This document shows positions 4,964-5,914 of a stretch of 5,914 nucleotides of DNA, in pieces. The notes under the pieces are model-generated. The model saw only the letters and a list, made by a program, of their open reading frames with translations, had not been told where the DNA came from and made no database searches. Source of the stretch: CAZNQW01 sp964575225 (GTDB taxonomy: Bacteria > Chloroflexota > Anaerolineae > JAAYZQ01). The translations under genes were made by a program, and so were the position numbers. The stretch is from contig CAZNQW010000239.1 in the NCBI GenBank assembly GCA_964575225.1, positions 1 to 5,914 of the forward strand. Direction: 5' to 3'. Positions within the stretch are counted from its first letter, which is position 1; each line of letters opens with the position of its first letter.

Positions 4964-5839
4964 ATGAGGATTGCACAGGAGCAGGATCTGGTCTTGATCA
5001 TCGGCCAGGATCGCAAAGAGACCATTGTACGACTTCAGGCGGGCGGGCAGCTTCAAACCCATCGGGGTTGCATCCAACACGACGATCTGCTGGGACAGCC
5101 GCTGGGGCGGGAGATCCGCTCTCACCTGGGCTATCGGTTTGTGGTGTTGGAACCCAGCAGTTTCGATCTGATCCGATTGCTCAAGCGCACGACGCAGATC
5201 ATGTTTCCCAAAGACGTGGGCTATACGCTGCTCAAGTTGAGTGTCATGCCCGGCAGCCGGATCGTCGAGGCCGGGACGGGGAGCGGGGGGCTGACGGTGG
5301 CTTTGGCGCGGGCCGTAGGCGCCACGGGGCGGGTGTACAGTTATGAGGCGCGGCCCGATATTTTGCAGTTGGCCCGCAAGAACCTGGCGGCCCTGGGGTT
5401 GGAAGATCACGTCGAGTTCAAGCAGCGGGATATCGTCGAGGGTTTTGACGAACGAGACGTTGACGCGCTGTTCCTGGATGTGCGGCGACCCTGGGCCTAT
5501 TTGTCACAGGTCGTGGAGGCGCTCAAGCCGAGTGGCTTTTTCGGGGCGATAGTGCCCACCACCAATCAGATCGCAGCCTTGGTGCGAGGGCTCGAAATGC
5601 AGCAGTCCTTTGGCGCCATTGAGGTGGAGGAAATCTTGGTGCGGGGCTACAAGCCCGTGCCCGAGAGGCTTCGGCCGGCCGACCGGATGGTGGCCCACAC
5701 CGGCTATCTGGTGTTTGCGCGGCGAGTGGATCGGCAGGTGACCGAAGGGGATTTCTGGCTGGATCGACGGCGCCGCAAATATCAGGAGGCGCAGGAAGAG
5801 TCGGACGAGGGGATGGTCGATTTCATAGATCTGGAGTAG
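4964..5839 (+). CDS. trmI: tRNA (adenine(58)-N1)-methyltransferase TrmI
   Basis: This 291-residue enzyme methylates N1 of adenine 58 in the T-loop of tRNA, using S-adenosylmethionine, and probably acts as a tetramer in the cytoplasm. The N-terminal part (about 1-75) is the small beta domain of the family. The stretch QIMFPKDVGYTLLKL (78-92) leads into SAM motif I, VEAGTGSGG (101-109). The acidic residue E128 in YSYEARPD is expected to bind the SAM ribose. The catalytic-site aspartate is D172 in ALFLDVRRPW; many relatives have a Pro two residues later (LDxPxPW), absent here. VPTTNQ (196-202 region) and the C-terminal signature RPADRMVAHTGYLVFAR (237-253) are well conserved. The C-terminus extends past the usual fold by about 35 residues, with a basic RRRRK patch then an acidic DFIDLE tail. 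Known bacterial relatives run about 255-280 residues, so this one is slightly long. It has its own promoter (4875-4903) and terminator (5884-5913), so it is likely monocistronic. Confidence 0.94.
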   Translation: MRIAQEQDLVLIIGQDRKETIVRLQAGGQLQTHRGCIQHDDLLGQPLGREIRSHLGYRFVVLEPSSFDLIRLLKRTTQIMFPKDVGYTLLKLSVMPGSRIVEAGTGSGGLTVALARAVGATGRVYSYEARPDILQLARKNLAALGLEDHVEFKQRDIVEGFDERDVDALFLDVRRPWAYLSQVVEALKPSGFFGAIVPTTNQIAALVRGLEMQQSFGAIEVEEILVRGYKPVPERLRPADRMVAHTGYLVFARRVDRQVTEGDFWLDRRRRKYQEAQEESDEGMVDFIDLE

Positions 5840-5863
5840 GCCTGAGTCAGGCTGCGATGCCTG
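5840..5863 (+). other. Alternating GCCTG/CAGGC inverted repeats after trmI
   Basis: GCCTGA-G-TCAGGC (5840-5852) is a perfect odd palindrome, and CAGGC (5848-5852) can instead pair with GCCTG (5859-5863) around TGCGAT. The two structures exclude each other. They start one base after the stop codon, before the real terminator, and may be chance or a minor 3'-end structure. Confidence 0.35.
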
Positions 5864-5883
5864 GCCGGCAGATATGGTCTGTA

Positions 5884-5913
5884 GGGCGGATCCTTGGGGA
5901 TTCGCCCTTTTTT
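5884..5913 (+). terminator. Intrinsic terminator of trmI
   Basis: GGGCGGATCC (5884-5893) pairs with GGATTCGCCC (5898-5907) over ten bases with one G-T wobble and a TTGG loop. Six T residues (5908-5913) follow at once. It lies 44 bases after the trmI stop codon and is a textbook rho-independent terminator. Confidence 0.9.
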
Positions 5914-5914
5914 G

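Overview
The window looks like a stretch of chromosome from a GC-rich bacterium of the phylum Chloroflexota, most likely Anaerolineae or a relative. The main clue is the C-terminus of the first protein, which ends in YLPIVLRNR. A terminal YLPxVxR-type tail is common on exported proteins of that phylum. This placement is from memory of the family, not from a search. The sequence shows bacterial sigma-70-type promoters, Shine-Dalgarno sites and intrinsic terminators. No rRNA, tRNA gene, CRISPR array or intact transposase was seen.

Region 1 (1-2955, + strand) holds three tightly spaced genes: the 3' part of a large exported beta-repeat protein, a CooC-type P-loop ATPase (nickel/CO dehydrogenase maturation family), and a single-domain KaiC/RAD55-type RecA-fold ATPase. 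Gaps are only 12 and 51 bases, with no terminator between the genes, so they may be one transcript. A nested stem-loop and then a strong intrinsic hairpin (3016-3048) close the unit.

Region 2 (3078-4758, - strand) holds a GNAT N-acetyltransferase, a roughly 116-bp miniature element with 14-bp perfect terminal inverted repeats, and a two-gene envelope/stress unit. That unit is a two-helix DUF948/YtxG-like membrane protein followed by a YtxH-family protein. It is driven by a near-consensus extended -10 promoter (TTGACC, 17 bp, TGA-TATAAT).

Region 3 (4759-5914) starts with a divergent intergenic region holding palindromes and a second near-consensus promoter facing right (TTGCAG, 17 bp, TATAAT). 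This is followed by a complete tRNA (adenine-58-N1)-methyltransferase gene, trmI, and an intrinsic terminator with a six-T tract at the window edge.

Taken together, the trmI and YtxG/YtxH units look like ordinary housekeeping and envelope-stress genes. The CooC plus KaiC-like pair behind a surface protein is the least expected arrangement and the best candidate for follow-up. No CO dehydrogenase, acetyl-CoA synthase or hydrogenase subunit is visible here to explain the CooC homologue. I did not find convincing proof of a new biological system.
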